Below are positions 52,943 through 63,625 of a DNA stretch of 64,000 bases, piece by piece; position 1 is the stretch's first letter; every line of letters begins with the position of its first letter. Source of the DNA: Candidatus Brocadia sp. (GTDB lineage Bacteria; Planctomycetota; Brocadiia; Brocadiales; Brocadiaceae). The translations under genes and the position numbers were made by a program. Location: contig WYAU01000071.1 in NCBI GenBank assembly GCA_011525665.1, positions 1 through 64,000 on the forward strand. Reading direction: 5' to 3'. The notes under the pieces are model-generated. The model worked only from the letters and a program-made list of their open reading frames with translations. It made no database searches and was not told the DNA's origin.

Positions 52943-54004
52943 CTATTTTTCGTAAATAAGAAATTTCTTCGCCAGCCGACAAGGATGATACGACATCTTT
53001 GCCCTTCTGAGACCTTCTATCCCCCAATCTTCACCTGCATTGATATAATCAACATGAGAAAAATCGCTGTCGCAGAACTGCTGGTAGATAAATTGAGGCA
53101 TACCATGAAAACTATTATTGGTTTTTTCTATGAGGATGGAAGCAGTGTCGGGTGCAATTCTTTCGCCCAACGTAATGCCTTCAATTCGGCCATGGATTGT
53201 AATGATTGCTCCGGTCAGACCCAATTCTTCAGAAAAGATGATTGCACACTTAGCCGCCTCTGCCTCGTGGATAAGGCTGTACTGATAGTGGATTTCATTA
53301 TGGTTTGAAAGATTCGATTCCTGAATTTTTTCCTTTTTCCACTGATCAACCATGAGAAGGGTGTCGGCGATATGTCTGGGACAGAATTTTTCGAAGAAAG
53401 CGGTATAATTTTTTTTAAAAAAATTTATCTCGTTTCTCTTCTTTTCGTATCTTCTGCCGGCGAGCTTAATGAGGTCGGATGTTTTGTAAATGTAGTCAGG
53501 ATAACTTTCAACAATACGATAGAGGCTATTGTCAAAGAGATTCAGGAAGTCTTCATGAACATAGTTGATATACGATTCAAAACCGCTGGAATCGTTAATT
53601 TCTTTCATCAGGGAAAAACATTCACGCAGGGTATTTTGAATGTTGCCTTTCCCTAAGGGCGGGAGCATCATACTCATGCCCCTGGAAGTTATTCCGAAGA
53701 GGCAAAAATTGTTGTTAATCTGCTTCCACAGTAAATCTATCGAACCTTTCCATATAAAATTGTTTGCGAAAGAATAGTCACATAAATTTACATCTTCTTC
53801 TCTTACATATTTGTCAAAAAGTTTTTTGTCTTCAATTTTTAACCTGTTAAAATCATAAAGTTTGCATTTTTCTTCAACACCTATAGCACATTCCGCTGTT
53901 TTCGAGAGACTAGTATCAATCAGCTGTAAAATGGTTTCTCTCCTGATGCGGTATTGCACCGGACCCGGCCACACGACGGAGGTTCGAGGTCTAGCGCAAA
54001 CCAT
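52943..54004 (-). CDS. DUF2156 (phosphatidylglycerol lysyltransferase C-terminal-like) protein
   Basis: 353 residues; the first 40 look atypical, so a later start is possible. The core is a pair of GNAT-like folds: EDKKLFDKYVREEDVNLCDYSF, VESYPDYIYKTSDLIKLAGRRYEKKRNEINFF in parts, and YINAGEDWGIEGLRRAKMSYHP. This is the soluble DUF2156 family, related to the catalytic part of lysyl-phosphatidylglycerol synthases. Members may attach amino acids to lipids or other acceptors. It is adjacent to another GNAT. The role is unproven. Confidence 0.82.
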   Translation of the reverse strand: MVCARPRTSVVWPGPVQYRIRRETILQLIDTSLSKTAECAIGVEEKCKLYDFNRLKIEDKKLFDKYVREEDVNLCDYSFANNFIWKGSIDLLWKQINNNFCLFGITSRGMSMMLPPLGKGNIQNTLRECFSLMKEINDSSGFESYINYVHEDFLNLFDNSLYRIVESYPDYIYKTSDLIKLAGRRYEKKRNEINFFKKNYTAFFEKFCPRHIADTLLMVDQWKKEKIQESNLSNHNEIHYQYSLIHEAEAAKCAIIFSEELGLTGAIITIHGRIEGITLGERIAPDTASILIEKTNNSFHGMPQFIYQQFCDSDFSHVDYINAGEDWGIEGLRRAKMSYHPCRLAKKFLIYEK

Positions 54005-54265
54005 TGTAGAATTGTGGCAGACATCCCCTGTAGATGCCTGAACCAGTGGTTATTGATTTGCAGAGAGTTAATCTTCGGCTTTAAACGCCCGAATGATTTC
54101 AATAGATTATCCATAAACATGACCTTGTAATGACAGAGTAAAATTACGGTGATTATACAATACTCAGAGAGATTTTCAAGCGTTAATTACATAGGGAGCA
54201 AGAAATATTTATGCGCCTTCAGAGAAGTCTGTAATCTAACCGAAAATGACAGAAAAAGGATTGGT

Positions 54266-55549
54266 TTATATAACCGTGTGTGGTGGTATAACACTGCCTT
54301 TGGGGACGATGACTATGAAATCACGGATCATGTGGTTTTCCGCGTCTAGCTGTTCAAGTTTCTTTGTGTTTTCAATGGTCACATTTTCTCCAATATGTAC
54401 ATTTTTGTCAATGATAGCTCCTATTATGCGGGAACTATCGCCAATCCCCGTATCCGGTATCTTTTTAAACCTATTTGCCCTGATATTCGATTCCGATTCG
54501 TAGTAATCTGCGCCCATAATAATGGAGTTTTGAATACGTGTGTTTTTGCCGATAATACTTCTGATTCCAATTACAGAATTATGTATTTCTGCATTATTGT
54601 TGATAATACAACCGTCAGAAATAATGGATTGCGTGATCCTGCTGGCGTTGATGATTGAGCCGGGCAGAAAGAGAGGGTTGGTATAGATCGGCGCCTTTTC
54701 ATCATATAAATCAAAGGCGGGGACAGGGGATACCAGCTTCAGGTTGGCTTCATAAAATGCCTTTATGGTTCCGATATCCTCCCAGTAGCCATCAAAGAAA
54801 TAGGCAAATACGCGTCTTTTTTTTATAATCTCTGGGATGATTTCCTTGCCAAAATCTGTTTTTTTTGTTTCCCTGAGTACATCTTTCAACACCTCAAGGT
54901 TAAAGATATAAATACCCATCGATCCCAGAAGGGAACGGCCTCTGGCAGCGACTCCATGTCGGTCAAAAGCAGATGCGTCCAAGGAAAAAGCACTAATGAT
55001 TTTTTCATCTTTTGGCTTTTCAAAGAAATCGACGACACGTCCCTGTTCGTCTACCTTTAAGACACCCAAACTGTGGGCTTCTTTCTTCTCCACGGGAATG
55101 ACGGAAACGGTTACTTCCGCCCCGGTTCTGATGTGCTCTTTGATGAGTTGCTGGTAGTTCATCCGGTAAAGTTGGTCGCCGGAAAGTATCAGCACGAATT
55201 CAGTATTGGGCTGATTTAAAAAACGGAGGTTTTGCCGGACGGCGTCGGCGGTGCCCTGATACCAGTCCATGCTTTCTATAGTTTGGGTTGCGGCCAGGAT
55301 TTCAATAAAACCCCTGGAAAAGTTGTCAAATTTATAAGCCCTCGTGATATGTCTGTGAAGCGATGCTGAGTTAAATTGTGTAAGGACGTAAATCTTATTC
55401 AGCCCGGAATTCAGACAATTGCTGATGGGGATATCAATAAGCCTATATTTCCCGCCAAGCGGGACGGCAGGTTTCGACCGTTCTTTTGTCAAGGGATAGA
55501 GCCGCGTTCCACGTCCACCACCTAAAATTACTGAGATTACATTATCCAT
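54266..55549 (-). CDS. glgC: Glucose-1-phosphate adenylyltransferase (GlgC)
   Basis: 427 residues. N-terminal nucleotide-binding signature LGGGRGTRLYPLTKERSKPAVPLGGKYRLIDIP in pieces; the substrate-site segment SSMGIYIF-like LLGSMGIYIFNLEV and YWEDIGTIKAFYEANL; the C-terminal half is a left-handed beta-helix with I/V-x4 repeats (IIGKNTRIQNSIIMGADYYE). It makes ADP-glucose for glycogen synthesis and is usually regulated allosterically. It stands alone with no other glg genes in the window. Confidence 0.96.
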   Translation of the reverse strand: MDNVISVILGGGRGTRLYPLTKERSKPAVPLGGKYRLIDIPISNCLNSGLNKIYVLTQFNSASLHRHITRAYKFDNFSRGFIEILAATQTIESMDWYQGTADAVRQNLRFLNQPNTEFVLILSGDQLYRMNYQQLIKEHIRTGAEVTVSVIPVEKKEAHSLGVLKVDEQGRVVDFFEKPKDEKIISAFSLDASAFDRHGVAARGRSLLGSMGIYIFNLEVLKDVLRETKKTDFGKEIIPEIIKKRRVFAYFFDGYWEDIGTIKAFYEANLKLVSPVPAFDLYDEKAPIYTNPLFLPGSIINASRITQSIISDGCIINNNAEIHNSVIGIRSIIGKNTRIQNSIIMGADYYESESNIRANRFKKIPDTGIGDSSRIIGAIIDKNVHIGENVTIENTKKLEQLDAENHMIRDFIVIVPKGSVIPPHTVI

Positions 55550-55808
55550 TTTCGCGCCGGTATAAAGCCGCCATGGGCAGCAAGCCCGTAGGCTGAATTT
55601 ACAATTAAATGAAATAGTTTAACACAAAATCTTAGTTATTCAAGTATTATACTGTGAAATTTATCTCCATCTTTTACCCTTGCAATTGTTCATGTGTTTT
55701 GATAGGATGCCGTAAAATTTCTGGTCAAATATATTTGAAGCAACCGTTCCGCTGGAAAGGGGTAAGGGTATCCAAAAAAATTTTCTGGATGCGGTTAGTC
55801 CGGGTGAA

Positions 55809-56657
55809 GTGATCATGTTTTTTGTCGTGGGATTAGTAATAGGCAGTTTCCTGAATGTTTGTATCTATCGGATTCCCAGGAAAAAATCACTGATATCGCC
55901 ACGTTCTTCCTGCCCGGATTGCCACACACACATCCGGTGGTATGACAACATACCTGTCTTCAGCTATTTGCTGTTGCGGGGACATTGCAGGACCTGTAAG
56001 GCGAAAATATCCATACGGTATCCCTGTGTAGAGCTGCTGACCGGGTATCTGTTTGCACATCTCTCTGTGTTTGTTCAATACAGGCATGAATCGCCCTGTG
56101 TTTTTACGGGGTATGCAGCTCTTTCTTGTGCCCTCATTATATCGACCTTTGTGGATCTTGAGTTGCTCATCATCCCCAACGAAGTTACCTTTGTGGGTAT
56201 CCCGCTTGCTCTTATTTTCAGCGTCCTGTGTCCTGGTTTACATAACGAACACCAGACAGTGAGGAATTTTTCGCTGTTCGGTATCAGCCGTCTGGATGCG
56301 GCGGTCGCATCCATATTAGGTATGATTGTGGGGGGCGGACTGATCTTCCTCTGCGGTGTTTTAGGGAAATGGATATTCAGGAAGGAAGCCATGGGTTTTG
56401 GAGATGTGAAACTCATGAGTATGACCGGGGGTATCGTAGGCTGGAAACTGGGTGTGGCGATATTTTTTGTTGCACCGTTTTTTGGGCTCCTTATGGCTAT
56501 TCCCGTATTGATACGTAAAAAAACCCATTTAATTCCTTACGGACCATTTTTGTCACTGGCAGCCCTGGTGTGTATCTTTTTCCAGGATTATTTTATAGGA
56601 ATTGTCGATGTGTATATCCAGATCCTTACCATCTTATTTACAGGACTCCATTTATAG
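55809..56657 (+). CDS. Prepilin peptidase / N-methyltransferase (PilD family)
   Basis: 282 residues; starts GTG at 55809 or ATG at 55815. The N-terminal cytoplasmic methyltransferase part has two C-x2-C pairs (CPDCHTHIRWYDNIP and CRTCKAKISIRYP). The two catalytic aspartates are in TFVDLELLIIPNE and MGFGDVKLM (GxGD-type aspartyl protease). About eight membrane segments. It cleaves leader peptides of type IV pilins or pseudopilins. No pilus genes lie near it. Complete. Confidence 0.93.
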   Translation: MIMFFVVGLVIGSFLNVCIYRIPRKKSLISPRSSCPDCHTHIRWYDNIPVFSYLLLRGHCRTCKAKISIRYPCVELLTGYLFAHLSVFVQYRHESPCVFTGYAALSCALIISTFVDLELLIIPNEVTFVGIPLALIFSVLCPGLHNEHQTVRNFSLFGISRLDAAVASILGMIVGGGLIFLCGVLGKWIFRKEAMGFGDVKLMSMTGGIVGWKLGVAIFFVAPFFGLLMAIPVLIRKKTHLIPYGPFLSLAALVCIFFQDYFIGIVDVYIQILTILFTGLHL

Positions 56658-56768
56658 CCAATGTAAAAATACCGTAACGCTTTAGTTTATCAAAAAACTA
56701 GACTGTTACACACTATCAGATTCTTTTATGGGTAAAGTTTCTTTTACTGTGAAAGGAGTGAAGAAAAT

Positions 56769-57422
56769 ATGAAAAAAGGACGTGGCGTGGCGCGGGGTGT
56801 CTGCCTGATTGGGCTGGCAGGCATGCTGGCTGTGGGTTCAGGTTGTGCCGAGATGAAAAGGCTCCGGCAGGAAAATCAACAGTTGACTGAAGACGTAACG
56901 CGCCTGCAGCAAGAGAACGCCGAACTATCATCGACGGCCAGCCGGTATGAAAGTGAACTGAGCCGTCTGGAGAATTCGAAAAGGGAACTCGAAGCCAAAT
57001 TAAAAGGCACCGGTGCAACCGTAAGGATAAAGAATGGCGCAGTTTCTGTATTGCTTCCGGGATCCGTATTGTTTGATCCCGGTCAGACAACATTACGCCC
57101 ACAGTCGAAAGCGACACTCAGGAAGATTGCCGCTATACTGAAGACTGAGGCATCTGCAGAAATGGTGAGGATTGAAGGGCATACGGATAACGATCCTATT
57201 GTAAAACAAAAAGACAAGTATAAATCGAACTGGGAGCTATCAGCAGCCCGCTCTGCCGCAGTGCTCCATTATATGGTGGAAGAATGCGGAATTTCTCCCA
57301 CACGGGTTTACATTGCCGGATTCGGGCAATACCAACCCATAGCGGATAACAAATCAAAAACCGGCAAGGCAAAAAACCGGCGTGTGGAGTTTGTAATAGT
57401 ACCAAGGGGCGGCGGTGGTTAG
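56769..57422 (+). CDS. OmpA-family peptidoglycan-binding lipoprotein
   Basis: 217 residues with an AAGGAG site. A lipoprotein signal with lipobox GSGC (Cys26) is followed by a coiled coil ([19 protein letters not shown], then [20 protein letters not shown]) and an OmpA C-terminal domain: [61 protein letters not shown] and NRRVEFVI. It anchors the outer membrane to peptidoglycan, and the coil may span the gap. It is eight bases before hisH, possibly co-transcribed. Confidence 0.92.
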   Translation: MKKGRGVARGVCLIGLAGMLAVGSGCAEMKRLRQENQQLTEDVTRLQQENAELSSTASRYESELSRLENSKRELEAKLKGTGATVRIKNGAVSVLLPGSVLFDPGQTTLRPQSKATLRKIAAILKTEASAEMVRIEGHTDNDPIVKQKDKYKSNWELSAARSAAVLHYMVEECGISPTRVYIAGFGQYQPIADNKSKTGKAKNRRVEFVIVPRGGGG

Positions 57423-57430
57423 AAATTATC

Positions 57431-58054
57431 ATGATTGCGATCGTTGATTATGGGATGGGAAACCTTCGCAGTGTAGAGAAGGCTTTTGAGCGGTTTGGTT
57501 TTGATGCCAGGGTTACTGACAATCCCGGAGAAGTTAAAAATGCAGACAAACTGGTGCTTCCCGGAGTTGGGGCATTCCGGGACGCCATGGATGGTCTCAG
57601 AGAAAGGGGGTTGATAGAGCCGGTTGTGGATTGGGTCCGATCTGGCAAGCCATTTCTTGGAATATGCCTGGGATTGCAGATGCTGTTTTCTAAAGGCTAT
57701 GAGGATGGCGAACACGAAGGTTTAAATATTATCCCCGGCAAAGTCATCCGATTCAAATTTTCCGAGAATAAGACAAAGGGAAAGCTGAAAATTCCCCACA
57801 TGGGTTGGAACCAGATCAGTTTCCGGAAGGGGGATGTCCCCATCCTGAAAAACGTGCCCTCTGATGCATATATGTACTTTGTGCATTCCTATTATGTCTG
57901 CCCGGAGGATGACGATGTCATTGCTACTGAGACGGAGTACGGTGTGCGTTTTACCTCGATGATCTGGCACAAGAACGTCTTTGCAACACAGTTTCACCCT
58001 GAAAAGAGCCAGGAGTACGGCCTCACGATACTCAGGAATTTTGGTAATTTGTAG
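57431..58054 (+). CDS. hisH: Imidazole glycerol phosphate synthase glutaminase subunit HisH
   Basis: 207 residues. Class I glutamine amidotransferase: [28 protein letters not shown], the nucleophile in [15 protein letters not shown] (Cys), and the catalytic His-Glu pair in [14 protein letters not shown]. It supplies ammonia to HisF in histidine synthesis. HisA follows after a gap of about 160 bases; hisF is not in this window. Confidence 0.96.
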   Translation: MIAIVDYGMGNLRSVEKAFERFGFDARVTDNPGEVKNADKLVLPGVGAFRDAMDGLRERGLIEPVVDWVRSGKPFLGICLGLQMLFSKGYEDGEHEGLNIIPGKVIRFKFSENKTKGKLKIPHMGWNQISFRKGDVPILKNVPSDAYMYFVHSYYVCPEDDDVIATETEYGVRFTSMIWHKNVFATQFHPEKSQEYGLTILRNFGNL

Positions 58055-58129
58055 CTTTCGCTAACGACAAATACCTAAACCGAATAAGCCGGAAAAGACG
58101 AAATCCGAGGCACGAAATTTGTCAATCAG

Positions 58130-58151
58130 GGGTTTAAACCCTGACAGGGTT
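58130..58151. repeat. Overlapping palindromes between hisH and hisA
   Basis: GGGTTTAAACCC (58130-58141) is a perfect palindrome and shares its end with AACCCTGACAGGGTT (58137-58151). A short T-rich stretch (AGTTTTA) follows, so a weak terminator for hisH is possible, or a REP-like element. Confidence 0.5.
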
Positions 58152-58212
58152 AGTTTTATTCATAATTTTTGCTAAAAATATTTTTTATAAGATATTATTA
58201 ACACAGACATAT

Positions 58213-58944
58213 ATGATCATCATACCAGCCATCGATCTCAGGGGTGGTAAATGTGTGCGCTTGACTCAAGGCAGGAAGGACGCAGAGACGGTCTTTTCTG
58301 AAGATCCTGTCGATGTTGCCAAATCCTGGCAGGATCAGGGGGCTGATTATCTCCACGTGGTTGATCTGGACGGGGCATTTGAAGGGGCACCCAAAAACCT
58401 TGCCGTCATTGAACAAATTATGAAACAGATAAAAATCCCTGTCGAATTTGGCGGCGGTTTGAGGACGACCCAGTCTATCAAAACGCTGCTCGATTTAGGT
58501 GCTGACCGTGTGATCGTAGGGACAAAGGCCATCGATTCGCCGTCGTGGGTGAATGAACTCTGTTCAACATTTCCGGGGCGTGTTGCGGTTGGAATTGATG
58601 CAAAAGATGGCAACGTAGCCGTGAAGGGCTGGACTTCCGTGTGTAAATGGACGTCTGTAGCATTTGCCAAGGAAATAGAGAAGGCATCACCGTGCGCATT
58701 AATCTTTACGGATATTTCAAAGGACGGTATGCTGCAAGGCCCGAACATCGCAAGTTTAAAGGAACTCCTGATGGCAGTAAAAACCCCGGTTATTGCATCC
58801 GGCGGGATCTCATCCCTGAAAGATATCGAGGCGCTCAGTCAATTACCCATTGCAGGCATGATTATCGGAAAGGCTTTATACACGGGACATATCAAATTTT
58901 CAGAGGCGAAACGCCTCTGTAATTCATCGCGCGCCAAAAAGTAA
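58213..58944 (+). CDS. hisA: Phosphoribosylformimino-5-aminoimidazole carboxamide ribotide isomerase HisA
   Basis: 243 residues, a (beta-alpha)8 barrel. Conserved IIPAIDLRGGKCVRLTQG with the catalytic Asp, LHVVDLDGAFEG, VEFGGGLRT, DLGADRVIVGT, FTDISKDGMLQGPN (second catalytic aspartate) and VIASGGISSLKDI. It catalyses the fourth-step isomerisation (an Amadori rearrangement) of histidine biosynthesis. In the same direction as hisH. No anomaly. Confidence 0.96.
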   Translation: MIIIPAIDLRGGKCVRLTQGRKDAETVFSEDPVDVAKSWQDQGADYLHVVDLDGAFEGAPKNLAVIEQIMKQIKIPVEFGGGLRTTQSIKTLLDLGADRVIVGTKAIDSPSWVNELCSTFPGRVAVGIDAKDGNVAVKGWTSVCKWTSVAFAKEIEKASPCALIFTDISKDGMLQGPNIASLKELLMAVKTPVIASGGISSLKDIEALSQLPIAGMIIGKALYTGHIKFSEAKRLCNSSRAKK

Positions 58945-58982
58945 CAATCACAATTCCAAAACACTTGTGCTGGAGGTGATCT

Positions 58983-61025
58983 ATGATTCCGTATGAAACA
59001 AAAGACATTCGGACCATTGTACTCCTGGGACACGGTGCTTCTGGGAAGACTTCGCTGGTGGAATCCATGCTTTTCAAGACCGGGGCGACCACACGCCTCG
59101 GCAACGTTGAGAATGGTACCTCGGTTGCAGATTATGACCCCGATGCAAAAGAGAAAAGACATTCCATAGACTCTTCCATCCTGCATTGTAACTGGAAGGG
59201 GCGTGAGATCAATATCATCGATACCCCTGGTTACCCCGATTTTATCCGGGACACCATCTCCTCTCTTGTCGCTGTAGAAACGGCCATCATTATCATATCA
59301 GCTACGGATGGCATTCAAGTCAATACCCGAAAATTTTGGGATATTGCCTGTCAAAAGGGACTTGGCAAGATAATTGCCGTAACGAAGATAGATGGTGAAA
59401 ACGTCGATTATCTGGCCTTGCTTGAATCTATCAAAAATACCTTTGGAAATATGTGTATCCCGTTAGTCTTGCCTATCGGGACCGGACACGATTTTCACAA
59501 TATTGTCAACCTGCTTGAATTACCCCATCCCTTACCAGAGGGGGTTATCGGCGATGCCCCTGCTGCGCATGATGCCCTAATCGAAGCAGTTGTTTCCGCT
59601 GATGATGCATTGATGGAAAAATATCTCGATGGGAAAGAGATCGAAGGGGGGGTACTGCAGTCATGTTTCGTGAAGGCCGTTGCTGGCGGAAACGTCGCGC
59701 CTGTCCTCTGTTGTTCAAATAAAAAAACCTCAGGAATTGAAGAGATACTGGATGCAATTGCAAACTTTTCACCATCTCCGGTGGAGGGACTCAGGAGGAC
59801 CGCTGTTGATTTGCAAAAGAATCAGGAGATTACCCTGGAAGCCTCAAAAGATGCACCTTTTAGCGCCCATGTGTTTAAATCAGTAATTGACCCGTTTGTG
59901 GGGAAATTAAGTTTTTTCAGAGTTGTTTCAGGCAAACTGGATGGTGACATATCTTTTTATAATGTAACGAGCAAAAAGATTGATAAGGTCGGACACATTT
60001 ACCGTGTCTTTGGAAAAGAGCAACAGCCCGTTTCAAGGGCCATTCCCGGAGATATTATCGCCGTGTCCAAACTGGAGGATATGCATATCTCCGATACCAT
60101 CTGTGACCCGAAACATCCGGTAAAATTCCCGGAGATCACATTCCCGACACCAATGTCCTCCCTGGCCGTAATACCCACAAGCAAAGGAGCCGAAAAAAAG
60201 ATCAGCGAGTGTCTTCACAAATTAACCGAGGAGGATAAAACCTTCAGGGTTTCCCATGATACCCTGACCAACGAGTTAGTTATCACGGGCATGAGCACCC
60301 TTCATTTACAGGTAATGACCAGCCGATTAAAAAGGCGTTTTGGGATTGAGATAGAGACCCATACCCCAAAGATCCCTTACAAGGAAACTATTACAGCCAG
60401 GGCACAGGCGCAGTATAAACACAAGAAACAGTCGGGTGGGCACGGACAGTACGGGGAGGTACACATTAAGATTGAACCGTTACCGAGGGGAACAGGGTTT
60501 GAATTCGTCGATGAGATAGTCGGCGGTGTCATCCCCCGCCAATACATCCCTGCCGTTGAAAAGGGAATTCGTGAAGTTCTTGATAAGGGCATCTTAATTG
60601 GTCATCCTATTGTGGATGTCCGGGTACGGTTATTCCACGGCTCTTATCATGAGGTGGACTCTTCCGAGGCCGCTTTCAAGATAGCGGCCTCGCATGCCTT
60701 TCAGGATGCCTTCAATCATGCGAAATCCGTAATCCTTGAGCCTATCGTAAATATCGAGGTTACGATTCCCGCGAAATTTATGGGTGAGATTACGGGAAAC
60801 CTTTCCAGTCACCGCGGACATATTAAAGGTATGGATTCTCTGGGAGATTTACAGGTTGTACGGGCTGCCATCCCCATGGCTTCCATAGCAAATTATGAAA
60901 CGGAACTGAAATCCATGACGGGAGGGCAAGGTTCGTTTACCATAGAATTTTCACACTACGACATCGTTCCAGCCCACCTCATGCAGCCCATTATTGCACA
61001 GGCGCATGCCGCCCGTGCAAAATAG
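58983..61025 (+). CDS. EF-G-like translation GTPase (fusA paralogue)
   Basis: 680 residues with a strong GGAGGTGAT site. G-domain motifs are GHGASGKTSL (P-loop, about residues 16-25), DTPGYPDF (G3) and TKIDGENVDYL (G4), with Thr in place of the usual Asn. The rest has EF-G domain II to V features, including YKETITARAQAQYKHKKQSGGHGQYGEVHI in pieces and FTIEFSHYDIVPAHL. It belongs to the EF-G-like group with diverged switch regions, which is distinct from the housekeeping FusA. Such paralogues may act in recycling or under stress. It is encoded 38 bases after hisA. Confidence 0.88.
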   Translation: MIPYETKDIRTIVLLGHGASGKTSLVESMLFKTGATTRLGNVENGTSVADYDPDAKEKRHSIDSSILHCNWKGREINIIDTPGYPDFIRDTISSLVAVETAIIIISATDGIQVNTRKFWDIACQKGLGKIIAVTKIDGENVDYLALLESIKNTFGNMCIPLVLPIGTGHDFHNIVNLLELPHPLPEGVIGDAPAAHDALIEAVVSADDALMEKYLDGKEIEGGVLQSCFVKAVAGGNVAPVLCCSNKKTSGIEEILDAIANFSPSPVEGLRRTAVDLQKNQEITLEASKDAPFSAHVFKSVIDPFVGKLSFFRVVSGKLDGDISFYNVTSKKIDKVGHIYRVFGKEQQPVSRAIPGDIIAVSKLEDMHISDTICDPKHPVKFPEITFPTPMSSLAVIPTSKGAEKKISECLHKLTEEDKTFRVSHDTLTNELVITGMSTLHLQVMTSRLKRRFGIEIETHTPKIPYKETITARAQAQYKHKKQSGGHGQYGEVHIKIEPLPRGTGFEFVDEIVGGVIPRQYIPAVEKGIREVLDKGILIGHPIVDVRVRLFHGSYHEVDSSEAAFKIAASHAFQDAFNHAKSVILEPIVNIEVTIPAKFMGEITGNLSSHRGHIKGMDSLGDLQVVRAAIPMASIANYETELKSMTGGQGSFTIEFSHYDIVPAHLMQPIIAQAHAARAK

Positions 61026-61318
61026 GCACAAATTATTTATACTGTTCATCACAAAGTTTCACAATGAATAATTCATAAATAACGTTGTGCACGTTCAACA
61101 CGGACAACAAAGGACAAGCGTCCCCGCTTGTCATCATAATGTCAGGCGTCTTTGCCTGGCATCCTTTCCCGGTGCCACCCCGAATAAAAATCACATTTTG
61201 TGAGCATCTTGAGTATAATTACCCTTTATACAAGGAATTTCAAAGCTGCGGTTGCAGAGCGAAGAGGCCATTCGCTCTACGTAAAAGCTATCGAAGACCC
61301 GGTTTAACAAAGAAAAAT
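61026..61318. repeat. Intergenic cluster of short hairpins
   Basis: No gene. Three hairpins lie in a row: GACAAGCG/CGCTTGTC around TCCC (61113-61132), CAGGC/GCCTG (61143-61158) and AGAGCGAA/TTCGCTCT around seven bases (61256-61278). The genes on both sides converge, so the hairpins could terminate either, but there are no strong T-runs. They look like three different small dispersed repeats. Confidence 0.6.
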
Positions 61319-63526
61319 TCAAAGTTTATGAAAAGTGATGCGTTTCAACAATAAAGAATTGGTTACCACCGATACGGAAGAGAATGCCATAGCCAGCCCT
61401 GCGTACTCGGGTTTCAGGCTGATACCAAAAAGTGGGTACAGGAGGCCGGCTGCAATGGGAATTCCAATTACGTTATAAAAAAATGCCCAAAACAAATTCT
61501 GCCTGACCTTGGATAGTGTCCTTTTGCCCAGGTGAATCGCCCTTATTACATCCATCATGTCATTTCTTATTAAGACAATATCCCCCGTTTCCTTTGCAAC
61601 ATCCGTTCCTGCGCCGATGGCAATACCCACGTCTGCCTGTGCAAGTGCAGGGGCGTCATTAATACCATCACCAACCATACCGACCTTCTTCCCTTTTCTT
61701 TGGAAATCCTTGACAATCTCCATCTTTTCTGCAGGTAAGACTTTTGCACGGTACTCGTTAATGCCCACCTCTGATGCCACAACCTTTGCCACGAGTTCGC
61801 TATCACCGGTCATCATGATAGCCCGTATATTCATTTGCCTTAAATATGTCACGACATCCTGTGCATTTGGTTTTATTCTATCCATAAGACCCAGAACGCC
61901 TACACATATGACACCATATGATACGAACATGAGCGACTTCCCGTGGGATTCTAATTCCTTGACCTTATCCTTTAGTCCACCGAAGGTAATTCCATGAGAG
62001 GTCAGAAGCCCTTCGTTTCCAATCAGCAGGTCCTTGCCCTTGTAGCGACAGATAATCCCACTCCCTGTTTCTTCATGGAAATCCTGAACCGTATCCCATG
62101 TAAAATTTCTTCCTCTTGCCTCATCCACCACCGATTGAGCAAGGGGATGGTTCGAAAAGGCACAGCCTGCAACCGCAAGGGTAATCAGTTCAGATTCAGT
62201 GACTGTAGTCGAGGGAATAATATCGGTTACCACAAAGTGTCCTTCTGTGATGGTGCCCGTCTTATCGAATACCATGACATTGAGCCGCGCAATCTCCTCG
62301 AGGGCGCTGGCACGTTTGATGAGGATGGCATGATCAAGACCCACCCCACTGCCCACCATAATGGCCGTTGGGGTGGCAAGTCCCATGGCACACGGACATG
62401 CGATCACCACTACGGCAATGGCCATCTTCAGTGCCCATACAAAGGGCTGCTGCCCGGCAACATCATAAAACAGGAAATACCAGCAAAGAAAGGTTATTAT
62501 GGATAACCCCACAACTATGGGAACAAATATGTTGGATACCTGGTCTGCAAACCGCTGGATGGGGGCCTTATCCATCTGGGCATCTTCAACCATAGTGATA
62601 ATCTGCGACAAAACCGTTTCTTCGCCCACCTTTGTGGTCTTCACCTTTAAAACCCCGGTTTTATTTATGGTTGCCCCCACGATACTATCACCTTTCTGCT
62701 TCACAACAGGCATGGACTCACCTGTTACCATGGATTCGTCCACCGATGAGGTGCCTTCTATCACCTCTCCATCCACCGGAATAATTTCGCCGGCCCTCAT
62801 TACTACCACATCCCCCACTTGGAGGGAGGAGGCATTGACCTCCGATTCCTTTCCCTCCGGTGTTAGTAACCGCGCCTTATCGGCCTGCAGTTTTACCAAT
62901 TTCTGGAGTGCATGACTTGCCCTCCCCTTCACCCGTTCTTCCAGATACTTTCCGATGCGGATAAAGGTAATCAGCATCACTGCCGTTTCGAAGAATGCAT
63001 GGCCTGACGTACCAAAGGTGCCGAAGATAGCAAAGACACTGTAAATATAGGCAGACAGGACGCCCATGGAAACCAGTACGTCCATATTGGCAAAGAGGTT
63101 TTTTATGGACTTATAGGCACTCACAAAGAAATCCATTCCCGGTCCCAGTACCGTTATGGTAGCAATGACCATCATTATATAAGGCATGGAGTTATGCACT
63201 AAGGCAGGCAAGGGTGCATACATGAGTACCATCATGGCGATGGAGGCCAGGATGCTGAGGATAAGCCATCCCATCTGGACGGATGCCTGGGAGGTTTGAT
63301 CCAGCCGGACCCGTTCTTTGGCGGTATAGCCAATCTCTTTCACATACCGTGTGATTTGGGTCTTGTTCGTAACATCGGCATCATAGGTCACAATCCCCGT
63401 TGCACGGGAAAAATTAATCCGTGCGGACTTAACCCCTTGTAACTCCTTCAGTTTCCGCTCAATCGTCATGGCACAATTGACGCAGTGCATGCCAATAATA
63501 TCAAATTTTATCGCCTGTTCATGCAT
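61319..63526 (-). CDS. Copper-translocating P-type ATPase (CopA-type)
   Basis: 735 residues. One HMA domain with GMHCVNC (metal Cys15 and Cys18), then about eight membrane segments. Motifs of the P1B class are MVTGESMPV, the CPC metal site in [25 protein letters not shown] (phosphorylated aspartate), HPLAQSV and [18 protein letters not shown]. It exports monovalent copper (or silver) from the cytoplasm. CPC with an N-terminal single HMA fits CopA. It is on the minus strand with no copper chaperone or repressor nearby. Confidence 0.94.
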   Translation of the reverse strand: MHEQAIKFDIIGMHCVNCAMTIERKLKELQGVKSARINFSRATGIVTYDADVTNKTQITRYVKEIGYTAKERVRLDQTSQASVQMGWLILSILASIAMMVLMYAPLPALVHNSMPYIMMVIATITVLGPGMDFFVSAYKSIKNLFANMDVLVSMGVLSAYIYSVFAIFGTFGTSGHAFFETAVMLITFIRIGKYLEERVKGRASHALQKLVKLQADKARLLTPEGKESEVNASSLQVGDVVVMRAGEIIPVDGEVIEGTSSVDESMVTGESMPVVKQKGDSIVGATINKTGVLKVKTTKVGEETVLSQIITMVEDAQMDKAPIQRFADQVSNIFVPIVVGLSIITFLCWYFLFYDVAGQQPFVWALKMAIAVVVIACPCAMGLATPTAIMVGSGVGLDHAILIKRASALEEIARLNVMVFDKTGTITEGHFVVTDIIPSTTVTESELITLAVAGCAFSNHPLAQSVVDEARGRNFTWDTVQDFHEETGSGIICRYKGKDLLIGNEGLLTSHGITFGGLKDKVKELESHGKSLMFVSYGVICVGVLGLMDRIKPNAQDVVTYLRQMNIRAIMMTGDSELVAKVVASEVGINEYRAKVLPAEKMEIVKDFQRKGKKVGMVGDGINDAPALAQADVGIAIGAGTDVAKETGDIVLIRNDMMDVIRAIHLGKRTLSKVRQNLFWAFFYNVIGIPIAAGLLYPLFGISLKPEYAGLAMAFSSVSVVTNSLLLKRITFHKL

Positions 63527-63625
63527 AGTAACGATGTTATTACCGTATTAAAGTAAGGGCATATTGCAATACGCCCTACCAGAGAAATAACACGCTGACA
63601 CATTTTTCAGAAGCCGAATGTTCCT

